A DNA stretch of 64,000 bases from Verrucomicrobiales bacterium (GTDB lineage Bacteria > Verrucomicrobiota > Verrucomicrobiia > Limisphaerales > UBA9464): the NCBI GenBank assembly GCA_027488845.1, contig JAIYBC010000063.1, positions 62,001 through 126,000 of the forward strand, written 5' to 3'. Below, piece by piece: positions 56,041-64,000 of this stretch; positions within the stretch are counted from its first letter, which is position 1; the number at the start of each line of letters is the position of its first letter. The notes under the pieces are model-generated. The model saw only the letters and a list, made by a program, of their open reading frames with translations. It was not told the origin of the DNA and did no database searches. Both the position numbers and the translations under genes were made by a program.

Positions 56041-58112
56041 GATTCCGGAACCTGTTCCACGTCGTCGTCGCGGCCGTCGGGGTCGTCGCGCAGGAGGCAG
56101 CCCCGCAGCCCCGGCTGCCTTGGATCACCGGCACGCCCACCGAGCTCTTCGGAAGCGTGGAGGCGGACGGCAATTCCCCGGAACGTTGGATGGTGGCGGA
56201 CCGCGCCTCCGGCTTGGTGCGCTGGATCCGGTTGGACGGCACCAACGTGGGCTCCTTCCCGGTGCGCGCCTCCGGCCTTGGAAGGATCGAGACCGCCGCG
56301 TTCGTCCGCTCGGGAGGTGCGTTCGGAGCCGTGGCCGTCGGGGATCCCATCGGGAACCGCCTCGCGGTGGTCCCACATCGCCCGACGTCCGAGGTGCAAC
56401 CGGTGTTCCTCGACGGCGTGATCGGCCCTTCGTCGTTGGCCGCGTTCCAGTCCCGCATCGCCGGCGAGGATCCCCTGGCCTCGCAGCTGATGGTCGCCTC
56501 GGGCGACAACGGCTCGCCGACACCGCTGCGTCTGTCACTGCATGGCCCCCGCGGTTCGATGCTGCCTTGGCCGGCGCCCCCGTTGTCCGAACCCGCACGG
56601 GCGGGCCATGCCTTCCGCATCACCCGCGCCGGCGCCGAGTCGGCGGGCTTCCTCGTCGGGGGGCGGTTCCTCGCCTGGACCGCCGGGGACGCGGGCCTGG
56701 AATCGCGGCCGGCCGTGGCCGACGTGGCCGCAGGCTCCGATTGGGTCGCCGACTTCTTCCGCCCCGACGGCGACTTCGCCGGCTTGGTGTTCTTCCGGCG
56801 CGGCAGCTCCACCGTGGACTTCCGTCAACTCCGCCGCACCGGCGGCGAGGAACCGCCGGCATCGGACCCGGTGGGCTACGACCTGGGCCTGCCGGTGGAA
56901 GCGCTGCTGGCCGGCGGCTTGGGAACCGAACGCTGGTTGCTGGTGCTGTCGGGACGCGAGGCGCGGCTCTTCGATTTCGACGGGACGAACCCTCCGCGCA
57001 CGCGGCAGTCGTTCTCCTCCGATGGTGCGCTTTCCTTCACCGCCGCGGCGATACGGCCGGACGGCGGGCTGCTGTTGCTCGAGGGCGAATCCGGTCGGTC
57101 TTCCGCCTGGAGCCTCTATCCGCTGCAGGAGGGACGACACGTCCTCGCCGCACGGGGAACCCTGGCGGAGTTGCCGGCCGGATCCCGCCGCGGCAGCCAG
57201 GTCTTCGCCTTCACCGCCGATCCCGTTCGGAACCGCGAGGCCCGACTGATCGCGTTGGGCCGGGCGTCCGACTGGGGAACCTCGGTTCTCGAGGACGCAC
57301 GGGTGCTTGCGGAGACGGACCGCGGATCGTCCTCTGGGCTCGGCGATCCCGAGGCGGTTTCCCCGGAGATCCGCAACGTCGCCGGCGGCTTCCTGTCGGT
57401 GAACCAGTTCTCACCGCTGCATTCCCTGTTCAGCTACGCCACGCCGGAGTCCGTGTCGGCGCCACGGATCCGATTCGAGCCCCGACCCGGACGGTTTTCC
57501 CAACCGATCCAGGTCGCCGTCGCTGTGGACGGCCTTTCTTCGCCGACGTTCTTCATCCAGTCCGGGGCCAACCCCGCTTGGACCCAGGTCTCCGGTCCGA
57601 TCACCGTGTCGAACTCCCTCACGCTGCGGGCCTGGGCGCGCGGTACGGACGGCGTGGCCACACCGGTCGCCTTCGCCGAGTACCGCATCCAGACGGCCGA
57701 TCCGCTGGCCCCGGCCCAACCCGTGGACCTCAACGGGAACGGCATCCCGGATGAAGTGGAACGCGGGCTGCCGACGGATGGAGACCAGGACGCCGACTCC
57801 TACCCGGATGGCGAGGAGTGGCTGGCCGGTTCCGATCCCGCGGACCCGAGGAGCACTCCTCCCGGCTCGGGGGGAGGAGAGCCTCCGGTGTTGGTGCTCC
57901 TGGGAATCGACATCGGGCCGGAACCACGGATCCGGCTGCGTCTGTTCGGCCGCGCGGGCGTGCTGCATGCGTTGCAATCGGCGGAGGTCATCGCACCGGG
58001 AGCCTGGTCGGACGCGGCGCCCGCCGCGGTCATGCCGGCCTCGGGATCGATGGAATTCAGCCTGCCGATGACCGATCCGGCGATCCGGTTCTTCCGCGGA
58101 CAATCCCGCTGA
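56037..58112 (+). CDS. Secreted protein with chitobiase/CHB_HEX_C_1-like domain and Ca-binding-like D-rich linker (691 aa)
   Basis: ATGA overlap with previous stop; IQVAVAVDGLSSPTFFIQSGANPAWTQVSGPITVSNSLTLRAWARG; DLNGNGIPDEVERGLPTDGDQDADSYPDGEEWLAGSDPADP. Confidence 0.85.
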   Translation: MRFRNLFHVVVAAVGVVAQEAAPQPRLPWITGTPTELFGSVEADGNSPERWMVADRASGLVRWIRLDGTNVGSFPVRASGLGRIETAAFVRSGGAFGAVAVGDPIGNRLAVVPHRPTSEVQPVFLDGVIGPSSLAAFQSRIAGEDPLASQLMVASGDNGSPTPLRLSLHGPRGSMLPWPAPPLSEPARAGHAFRITRAGAESAGFLVGGRFLAWTAGDAGLESRPAVADVAAGSDWVADFFRPDGDFAGLVFFRRGSSTVDFRQLRRTGGEEPPASDPVGYDLGLPVEALLAGGLGTERWLLVLSGREARLFDFDGTNPPRTRQSFSSDGALSFTAAAIRPDGGLLLLEGESGRSSAWSLYPLQEGRHVLAARGTLAELPAGSRRGSQVFAFTADPVRNREARLIALGRASDWGTSVLEDARVLAETDRGSSSGLGDPEAVSPEIRNVAGGFLSVNQFSPLHSLFSYATPESVSAPRIRFEPRPGRFSQPIQVAVAVDGLSSPTFFIQSGANPAWTQVSGPITVSNSLTLRAWARGTDGVATPVAFAEYRIQTADPLAPAQPVDLNGNGIPDEVERGLPTDGDQDADSYPDGEEWLAGSDPADPRSTPPGSGGGEPPVLVLLGIDIGPEPRIRLRLFGRAGVLHALQSAEVIAPGAWSDAAPAAVMPASGSMEFSLPMTDPAIRFFRGQSR

Positions 58113-58153
58113 GACGGCAGGACCTCCGTGAATTCCCGATCCGTGGTTCCCAC

Positions 58154-58175
58154 AGCCGCGGCTGCCACGCCGCGG
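58154..58175. repeat. 22-bp dispersed palindromic repeat, copy B
   Basis: AGCCGCGGCTGCCACGCCGCGG; see 43491-43512. Confidence 0.5.
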
Positions 58176-58331
58176 GCGATCGCAGCCACGCCCAGGAATT
58201 CGGCGCTCCCGGGTCCTTCTCTTCGTCCGTCGGGACCTCAGCGCCGCTTCGTTTCAACGCTTCAACCACAACCATTCCGGAATCGCCCGTTGTGCATTCC
58301 CGCCGCGGGGTGTCGGGTGCCCACCGACTCC

Positions 58332-58565
58332 ATGATGACCGAGATCAAGATCGATTGTCGGTGTGGGACCCGCTATGCGTTCGAGGTCGAACCGGAGAAC
58401 GCCCGCATGCCGGTGGAGGTCCGGTGCCCGAACTGCGGTGCCGACGGCACGCCCGCGGCCAACGAATTCCTCAAGGCCCAGGCGCTGGCCCAATCCCATG
58501 GACTGCGCATGGTGCACGACAGCCATCTGCTGGGGGCCCCGCTGAATCCCGGCGTCACGCCCTGA
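58332..58565 (+). CDS. Small zinc-ribbon protein
   Basis: ATG at 58332: MMTEIKIDCRCGTRYAFEVEPENARMPVEVRCPNCGADGTPAANEFLKAQALAQSHGLRM; CxC/CxxC metal-binding pattern. Confidence 0.65.
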   Translation: MMTEIKIDCRCGTRYAFEVEPENARMPVEVRCPNCGADGTPAANEFLKAQALAQSHGLRMVHDSHLLGAPLNPGVTP

Positions 58566-58771
58566 TCCGACGTCGGTCCGGACGGAGGGGAAAGGGATCT
58601 CACGCAAAGTGGGACCCCACGCAGAATCTCCAAGACGCCAACAGGGAACCGGATGTGGATCGCCTGTCTCACGGGAACCTCCCTGGAATCGGCGTCCTCG
58701 CATGAACGACTCCCATTTCCCGGTCCCGGTTGGACCTTGGGTTGTGCGGCCATCCGCGTCCCCAGCGGATT

Positions 58772-58930
58772 CCCAGGTCACCGGTCCGATCACCGTGTCC
58801 GACTCCCCCACGCTGCGGGCGATTGCGGTCGCATTGGAGACATCCGCGACCCTGGCTGGCGGCTCGAAGCACCGTGCCCCTCCCGCCTCGGATTCCCGGT
58901 TTCGATCCCGCTCCGGTCATCTTCCGGCTG
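58772..58930 (+). pseudogene. Fragment of a CHB_HEX_C_1-like domain gene
   Basis: Encodes SQVTGPITVSDSPTLRAIAVALETS; DNA 58772-58820 differs at 4 of 49 positions from 57583-57631 in the upstream CDS; no intact ORF. Confidence 0.6.
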
Positions 58931-58940
58931 GGTTCCCAGA

Positions 58941-59372
58941 TCAACCGCTGGACGGCAGATGCAGCCGTTCCAGACCCGGGTAGCGGTCGAATCCGGCGTC
59001 GAACGAAACCAACCGGCATCCGGAAGCGATGGCGAACGCCGCCAGGTAGGCGTCGGTCCAGTGGTTCGTCGGGAATCCCGGCTCGGAAGTCCAGCGGAGG
59101 AAGACCTCGTCGATTCCGGCAGGTTCGTCCAGGAGCACCACCCCGGGCTCGGCAAGGTACCGGTGGACGATGGCCCAAGCCTCCTCCGGGGTGAGAGTCC
59201 GACCGAGGACCCCTTTCCGAGTCGCGAGACGAAGGAAACCCAGGAGGCTGATCCGGCAGAAGGCCATCGTGTCTTGGGCCTGGCTTTGCCAGTAGGCAAC
59301 CGCGGTCGCGTGGTGGACATGGTTCTCATCGACCAGTGCCAGCCAAACGTTCACGTCGAGCAGGTCGGTCAT
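58941..59372 (-). CDS. PIN-domain (VapC-like) toxin
   Basis: MTDLLDVNVWLALVDENHVHHATAVAYW; FCRISLLGFLRLAT; TDAYLAAFAIASGCRLVSFDAGFDRYPGL. Confidence 0.88.
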   Translation of the reverse strand: MTDLLDVNVWLALVDENHVHHATAVAYWQSQAQDTMAFCRISLLGFLRLATRKGVLGRTLTPEEAWAIVHRYLAEPGVVLLDEPAGIDEVFLRWTSEPGFPTNHWTDAYLAAFAIASGCRLVSFDAGFDRYPGLERLHLPSSG

Positions 59373-59665
59373 GGCGTCGGGCTTGCGGGATTTCCACCCA
59401 ACCCCTGCCGCATCGCATCGTCTTGGTCCTGCAGTTCAGACAACTCGCGGTTGCTCAGGGCCAGCGTCGGGGGAAGGGAAGGGTCCAAACGGATCGCAAC
59501 CGGCGGCAGCGGTCGGATTCGGCGGACACCTTGGACAACAGGACCGCCCCGCAGCCCGGCTTCGACATACCGGGTCAGCAAGTCTTTCAGGCTCATGCCG
59601 TTCTGGGCGGCGCGGGCCTTCACTTCGCGAAACAGGGAATCCGGGAGATCCAAGGTGGTCCGCAT
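59369..59665 (-). CDS. Ribbon-helix-helix (VapB-like) antitoxin
   Basis: MRTTLDLPDSLFREVKARAAQNGMSLKDLLTRYVEAGL; ATGA overlap with the downstream PIN gene. Confidence 0.85.
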   Translation of the reverse strand: MRTTLDLPDSLFREVKARAAQNGMSLKDLLTRYVEAGLRGGPVVQGVRRIRPLPPVAIRLDPSLPPTLALSNRELSELQDQDDAMRQGLGGNPASPTP

Positions 59666-60025
59666 CAACGCATCAAAACATCAGGCGGCCGTATGGGCAA
59701 GAGGCGCCGCGGATGGCTCGACCGTAGGGACAGCAAAGGGATGTCCGGGCTCCGAGAAGGCGCCGATTGCGGGTCCAACCGGTTCTCTTCCTACGAGGAC
59801 TCAAATCCATGCATCTGTCCGCAAAGCGAAGCAAAGGTGGGTTCGCGGGGGTGTCGCGCGGAATCCTGGGGCAGTCAGGAATGGCCGCCGCGGGCATCGC
59901 CGATGCGGACCAGGATGTGGGCCGCAGCCTTGGCCACAACCGTGCCAGGGAGGTTGAGGTTCTCGAACGCGTTGGTCTGAAACAGCGTGGATTGCCCGTG
60001 CCTCACGGACCAGTCGAACAGGGCG

Positions 60026-60098
60026 TCGAGGTCGAACCGGAGAACGCCCGCGTACCGGTGGAGGTCCAAACGGAGGGGTGAGGGACCTCACGCAAGGA
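60026..60098 (+). pseudogene. Internally deleted duplicate of the zinc-ribbon gene and its 3' flank
   Basis: 60026-60067 matches 58381-58422 at 40 of 42 positions, then continues with the sequence that follows that gene (ACGGAGGGG..AGGGA.CTCACGCAA). Confidence 0.6.
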
Positions 60099-60291
60099 CC
60101 CGTCCTCGATGAATCGGGGTGTTTTGCTGCGCTGAAACGGCAGTCACCGGCTCGTTGCGGCCCAAGACGTCTGTCGTGCAGGTGGCTCGCACTCGACGAA
60201 ACGACCTTCAGTTCATCGAGAGCGTCGCCATCGGTCATCTTCGGCGCGGATCGGCCTTGGATGGACCTGTCCCGGCTCATCTGCGAGGGTC

Positions 60292-63200
60292 ATGGCCGTG
60301 TCCAACAGGTCGGGTCGTCCAGGTATCGTCGGCGGGTTCGTGGGCTGCGTGCAGTGGATGCTGGTGGGCTCCGGACTGGCCTTGGCCCTTCTGGTTCCGG
60401 CGGCCGCACAGCAATCCTCGTTGGCCTTGGAAGGGGAGATCCGGACTGCGTCCGCATTGACCAACACCGAGGTCCGGATCACGGGCCGGTCCGAGCTTCG
60501 CCTGTCGTCCGCCACGGACCCGCTGCCGGGTTCGACCGTGGATCTCGGTTCGGCGGACTCGTGGCTCCGCCTTGAGTCGATCCCTCCAAGCCGGGTGGTG
60601 TCGTCGTTCCTCGGCCGGATCCGCGTGGGTGGCGTGGCGGCCGTCCGCGACCGCACGGTGCGGGTCGTGCCGCACGCACAAGGCGCCTGGGTGATCCCCC
60701 ATGGCCTGGGCTTCGAGGCGTTGGAACTGCACGACGGACGTCAATTCTCGGGGAACCGGCGGGGGCTCACGAACTTCGCGTCGCTCGGTCCGTCCGAGCT
60801 CGGGTCGTGGACCGGCGCCGTGGCCTCGATCCGTCTCCGGCGGGGCTACATGGCCACCTTGGCCCAGCGTGCGGACGGCACCGGGACGAGCCGGTGCTAC
60901 GTCGCGCAGGACGCCGACGTGGAGATCCCGCGGCTTCCACCGGGACTGGAGAACGACCTCCGCTTCGTGCGGGTCTTCCCGTGGCGTTGGACGTCGAAGA
61001 AGGGCGTCGCGGGGAACATCGAGACGGGTTTGGCCACCGGCTGGGGCTACGACTGGAACATCGACCGGAACTCCACCGCCGACTGGGAGTACGTGCCGAT
61101 ACGGCAGACACGATGGTGGCCCGGGCTGGACCAGGACTGGCGGAGCCGCGGGGCCACGCACCTCCTGGGATTCAACGAGCCGGACCGGCCCGACCAGGCG
61201 AACATGAGCGTGGCCGACGCCCTCTCCGCCTGGCCGGAGCTGATGTCCACCGGCCTTCGGCTGGGGGCGCCGGCGGTCTCGGACGGAGGCCTGGCTTGGC
61301 TCTACGACTTCACCGACCGTGCCGACGCCGCGGGTCTGCGCGTCGACTTCGTCCCGGTCCACTACTACCGGTGCTTCGGGAATCCGGCCGACGCCGCCGG
61401 GACGGCGAACCAGTTCCGGGCCTTCCTGCAGGAGGTCCACACGCGGGTGCGACGACCGTTGTGGATCACCGAATGGAACAACGGCGCCAACTGGACGACC
61501 TGCGCCGACCCGACCGCGGCGCAGCAGGCGGCGGCCATCGCGGCCATCGTGTCCATGCTCGACGGCCTTCCGTTCGTGGAACGCTACGCCATCTACAACT
61601 GGGTCGAGGACGTCCGCCGGGTGGTCCTCGACAACGGCACGCCGACCGCCGCGGGCGTGGCCTATCGTGACGCGAGGTCGCCCGTCGCCCACCGCCAACG
61701 GCTCCCCGACACGGGCACGGCCCCGGCGCTCCAGCTCGGGTTCGACGGCGACCTTCTCGACGAGTCCGCCAACGGCATCGGCGCGGTGTGGGTCGGGAAT
61801 CCCGCCAGGGTCGCCGGCCGTGTCGGGGAGTCCGTCGCGTTCGACGGTGTCGACGACCACGCCGTGCTGCCGGAAAACCTGGGGCGCTCGACCGACTTCT
61901 CCTTCGCGGCGTGGGTGCGTTGGGATGGCGGACCGCCGTGGCAAAGGATCTTCGACCTCGGCCTCGACACCACGCGCTACCTCTTCCTCACGCCGTCGTC
62001 CGGGTCCGGCACGCTGCGTTTCGCGATCAACACCGGGTCCGGCGAACAGGTCCTCGACGCCCCGGCCCTTTCCGCCGGCCCGTGGGTCCACGTGGCCGTC
62101 TCGGTCGCCGGGAACACCGGGAAGCTGTGGGTCGGCGGCGTGCCCGTCGCGACGAACACGGCGATGACCGCGAACCCCGTGGATGTCGGCGCCCGGAACA
62201 ACTTCCTCGGACGCAGCCAATTCCCGGCGGATCCGCCGTACCGCGGCCGGCTCGACGACGTGCGGTTCGGAACCACGGGACTTGCCGACACCGCGGTGGC
62301 GGCGATGGCCCGGGGAACTCCCCCGCGGTGGAACATGGCCTGGCTCCGCGCACCGGATGCCGTTCCCGGAACCGCCTACTCGGCCTCGCTGACCCGCTTC
62401 GCGACCGGAACCGGATTGCTGCGCTTCGAGAAGCTCGGCGGACCCACGTGGCTGACGGTGGACGGCGACGGAACCCTGCGCGGGAACGTCCCGGCCTCCG
62501 CCGAGGGAGACCAGCGGTTCCGTGTCCGCGTCTTGGACACCTCCGGTGCCGCGGCCGCGACGGACCTCCGGATCCTGGCCGGCTTGGTGACGCGGTCCGT
62601 CGCCGCGTCGGCGGACGACGCCGTGCAGTCGGCCGACGGCTCGGTGCGCCTTCCGGAGGGCGCCTTGTCCCTGGGCGACGGCGGCGGGACTTCCGGCGGG
62701 ATCGCCGGACTCCGGTTCCGCGACCTTCCAATCCCGCTTGGGGTCGCGGTGGAAGGCGCGGAGGTCCGGTTCCGGGCGGTGTCGACGGACGGCAGTGCAG
62801 CCGCCTTGCGGATCACCACGGGCGGCGGCCTCGACCCGGGCGGGTTCACCGCGGTCGCCGGCTCGTTGGGAAGCCGTTTGGACACCTCGCTCGGCGTGGA
62901 CTGGAAACCGACGCCCTGGACCGCGGGCGACTCGGGGCCGGCCCAGACCACACCGAACCTCGCGTCCCTGGTGGAGTCGATGGTCGCCCGCGAGGGCTGG
63001 GCCGAGGGCGGGGCCCTTTCCCTGTACCTCGGTGGAGTCGGGAGACGTTCCGCATCCGCGTTCGATTCAGGCCCCACGAACGCGGCCCGGCTCACGGTGC
63101 GGTTCCGGTCGCGGACGCCCGAGACGGAGTTCCTGGCGGGTTTCCAGTCGGGTGTCGACACGGCGGTCCAGTCGCAACGTGGCATCGTGTCCGTCGGCAT

Positions 63201-64000
63201 CTCCAGCCTTCCGCTCGGCGGCGAGGGCACCTGGGTTGGCGTGCGGTTCCCAGGGGTCCTGATCCCGCGGGGTGCGGAGATCGTGTCCGCCCGGATCCGT
63301 TTCAGGTCCGCCGCGACGGGTTCCACGGTCGGGAGCCTCCGCCTTTGGGCCGAGGCGGCGGACCACTCCCTTCCCTTCGCCGCCATGCCCGGCGATCTGA
63401 GACTCCGTCAACGGACCGTCCGGGGCGTCGACTGGGTTCCGGAGGCCTGGACGATCCTTGGGGCCAAAGGGGCGGCCCAGTGCACCGCCGACCTGTCGGT
63501 GCCGCTGCAGGAGGTGGTGGACCGACCCGGTTGGGCGCCGGGTGGCGCGGTGGCCTTCCTAGTGGCGGGACCCACGACCCTGCGGTTCGCGGACGGCGCC
63601 CTGCTTTCCGGCGGCTTCCCACCCCAGCTCGAGGTCCGGTTCCGCGCGGAACCGGCCCGGGACGGGTTCCGGTCCTGGGCGGCGGCACAGGGAACGGTCG
63701 CGGAGCCCACACTGGACGCCGACGCCGACGGCATCGGGCTACTCCAGGAGTTCCTCCTCGGACTGGATCCCACGAAGGCGGAGCCGCTTCCGCTCCAGGT
63801 GCGTCTGGAGGGCGGGGTTCTCGAACTGGAACACCCGGAACGTGCCGGTCTTCCCGGAGTCCGGCCACGGATCGAATGGGCCGACCGGCTCGACGGACCG
63901 TGGACCTCCGAGGGATTCGTGGCGGACGTCCTGTCGGACGACGGGCGGGTCCGTCGGTGGCGTCGCCGTCTTCCCGCCGGAACCGCGGGCGCCCGCTGGA
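60292..64000 (+). CDS. Large secreted protein: Glyco_hydro_cc (GH128/Asl1-like) catalytic domain plus LamG domain and further beta-rich modules (partial, runs off the right edge)
   Basis: Continuous frame from ATG 60292 without stop: MAVSNRSGRPGIVGG..LALALLVPAAAQQ; HLLGFNEPDRPDQANMSVADALSAWPELMSTGLRLGAPAVSDGG..VDFVPVHYYR..LWITEWNNG; LamG LGFDGDLLDESANGIGAVWVGN. Confidence 0.8.
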   Translation, partial: MAVSNRSGRPGIVGGFVGCVQWMLVGSGLALALLVPAAAQQSSLALEGEIRTASALTNTEVRITGRSELRLSSATDPLPGSTVDLGSADSWLRLESIPPSRVVSSFLGRIRVGGVAAVRDRTVRVVPHAQGAWVIPHGLGFEALELHDGRQFSGNRRGLTNFASLGPSELGSWTGAVASIRLRRGYMATLAQRADGTGTSRCYVAQDADVEIPRLPPGLENDLRFVRVFPWRWTSKKGVAGNIETGLATGWGYDWNIDRNSTADWEYVPIRQTRWWPGLDQDWRSRGATHLLGFNEPDRPDQANMSVADALSAWPELMSTGLRLGAPAVSDGGLAWLYDFTDRADAAGLRVDFVPVHYYRCFGNPADAAGTANQFRAFLQEVHTRVRRPLWITEWNNGANWTTCADPTAAQQAAAIAAIVSMLDGLPFVERYAIYNWVEDVRRVVLDNGTPTAAGVAYRDARSPVAHRQRLPDTGTAPALQLGFDGDLLDESANGIGAVWVGNPARVAGRVGESVAFDGVDDHAVLPENLGRSTDFSFAAWVRWDGGPPWQRIFDLGLDTTRYLFLTPSSGSGTLRFAINTGSGEQVLDAPALSAGPWVHVAVSVAGNTGKLWVGGVPVATNTAMTANPVDVGARNNFLGRSQFPADPPYRGRLDDVRFGTTGLADTAVAAMARGTPPRWNMAWLRAPDAVPGTAYSASLTRFATGTGLLRFEKLGGPTWLTVDGDGTLRGNVPASAEGDQRFRVRVLDTSGAAAATDLRILAGLVTRSVAASADDAVQSADGSVRLPEGALSLGDGGGTSGGIAGLRFRDLPIPLGVAVEGAEVRFRAVSTDGSAAALRITTGGGLDPGGFTAVAGSLGSRLDTSLGVDWKPTPWTAGDSGPAQTTPNLASLVESMVAREGWAEGGALSLYLGGVGRRSASAFDSGPTNAARLTVRFRSRTPETEFLAGFQSGVDTAVQSQRGIVSVGISSLPLGGEGTWVGVRFPGVLIPRGAEIVSARIRFRSAATGSTVGSLRLWAEAADHSLPFAAMPGDLRLRQRTVRGVDWVPEAWTILGAKGAAQCTADLSVPLQEVVDRPGWAPGGAVAFLVAGPTTLRFADGALLSGGFPPQLEVRFRAEPARDGFRSWAAAQGTVAEPTLDADADGIGLLQEFLLGLDPTKAEPLPLQVRLEGGVLELEHPERAGLPGVRPRIEWADRLDGPWTSEGFVADVLSDDGRVRRWRRRLPAGTAGARW

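Noticed and set aside
59875-60069. 64-aa minus-strand ORF MDLHRYAGVLRFDLDALFDWSVRHGQSTLFQ..
   Set aside because: Its N-terminus is simply antisense to the duplicated zinc-ribbon fragment; no independent support for coding.

Overview
64 kb of high-GC bacterial chromosome, probably Verrucomicrobiota/PVC. That inference rests on a DUF1549/DUF1553-DUF1501 pair, lpxK, and large secreted FG-GAP and repeat-rich proteins; GC content and taxonomy were not computed. Main blocks: (1) 1-13.4 kb, two divergent operons: TonB-dependent receptor, three THI5/NMT1-like substrate-binding proteins, one ABC ATPase and permease, an 8-oxoguanine-deaminase-like amidohydrolase, a TadA/GuaD-fold deaminase, an FAD (PCMH) oxidoreductase, a creatininase-family protein and a CocE/NonD hydrolase. 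This looks like an undescribed uptake and catabolic locus for an N-heterocycle or nucleobase-like compound. (2) 13.6-16.4 kb, glycosyltransferase, M20 peptidase, zinc ribbon. (3) 16.8-24.1 kb, two tandem, translationally coupled ~1230-aa FG-GAP/ASPIC-UnbV proteins. (4) 24.3-29 kb, epimerase, dnaA with oriC-like sequence, H1-like protein, PII, lpxK. (5) 29.3-37.8 kb, beta-propeller protein, two-component system, dnaE. (6) 38.5-46.3 kb, DUF1553/DUF1501 pair with an orphan Phd antitoxin between them, a HEFAH metalloprotease and a SASA esterase. (7) 46.6-58.1 kb, three ATGA-coupled very large secreted proteins of unknown function. (8) 58.1-60.3 kb, a scar region with gene fragments, an internally deleted duplicate and a vapBC-like pair. 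(9) 60.3-64 kb, a large truncated Glyco_hydro_cc/LamG protein. No convincing tRNA, rRNA, CRISPR or IS element was seen. Very long antisense ORFs are GC-bias artefacts.
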